This document shows, piece by piece, positions 5,582 through 5,590 of a stretch of 5,590 bases of DNA. Made by a program: the position numbers and the translations under genes. Numbering within the stretch: position 1 is the stretch's first letter; each line of letters opens with the position of its first letter. Below the pieces are notes generated by a model. The model searched no databases. It had not been told where the DNA came from and saw only the letters and a list, made by a program, of their open reading frames with translations. The DNA lies in the NCBI GenBank assembly GCA_045644025.1, contig JAZRGE010000042.1, positions 1 through 5,590 on the forward strand, in the 5' to 3' direction. Origin of the DNA: JAZRGE01 sp045644025. GTDB lineage: Bacteria; Bacillota; Clostridia; Oscillospirales; Acutalibacteraceae.

Positions 5582-5590
5582 ATTTTCCCC

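Overview
The window looks like chromosomal DNA of an endospore-forming member of the Clostridia, possibly an Oscillospiraceae/Ruminococcaceae-type gut bacterium. The spore part rests on a complete three-gene germinant receptor operon. Strong purine-rich ribosome binding sites, compact gene spacing and a near-consensus sigma-A promoter point to Firmicutes. The family placement is inference from codon usage and gene style.

Left edge (1-346): two readings conflict. The minus strand of about 1-178 encodes the middle of a short-chain dehydrogenase resembling D-mannonate/fructuronate oxidoreductases. The plus strand carries an open frame that ends at 310 and is followed at once by a perfect rho-independent terminator (317-346). 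The dehydrogenase lacks its N-terminal nucleotide-binding motif, so a breakpoint lies inside this segment. It is either a genomic rearrangement or an assembly chimera.

Centre (405-4180): a plus-strand operon for a spore germinant receptor. It encodes subunit A (GerA family, TTG start), subunit C (GerC-type lipoprotein) and subunit B (GerAB family, APC-type permease), separated by only 10 and 4 bases. The order A-C-B is that of the gerK operon rather than gerA. Together the products would form an inner-membrane complex that senses a small-molecule germinant and triggers ion and dipicolinate release. The germinant cannot be read from sequence.

4181-4582: a strong sigma-A-type promoter lies immediately after the gerB-like stop codon, followed by a small hairpin near the predicted transcript start and an 87-residue cytoplasmic protein of unknown function. 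This small gene therefore looks like an independently and vegetatively expressed unit. It ends at a strong hairpin (4554-4582) that can terminate transcription from both sides.

Right part (minus strand, 5581-4592): ribonuclease HI (rnhA) followed 9 bases later by a QueT-family transporter for queuosine precursors. The two probably form an operon that converges on the shared terminator. No preQ1 riboswitch is visible, and the intergenic gap has no room for one.

Apart from the left-edge junction and the small unknown gene, this is an ordinary clostridial region. I see no CRISPR array, insertion sequence, tRNA, rRNA or new defence system.
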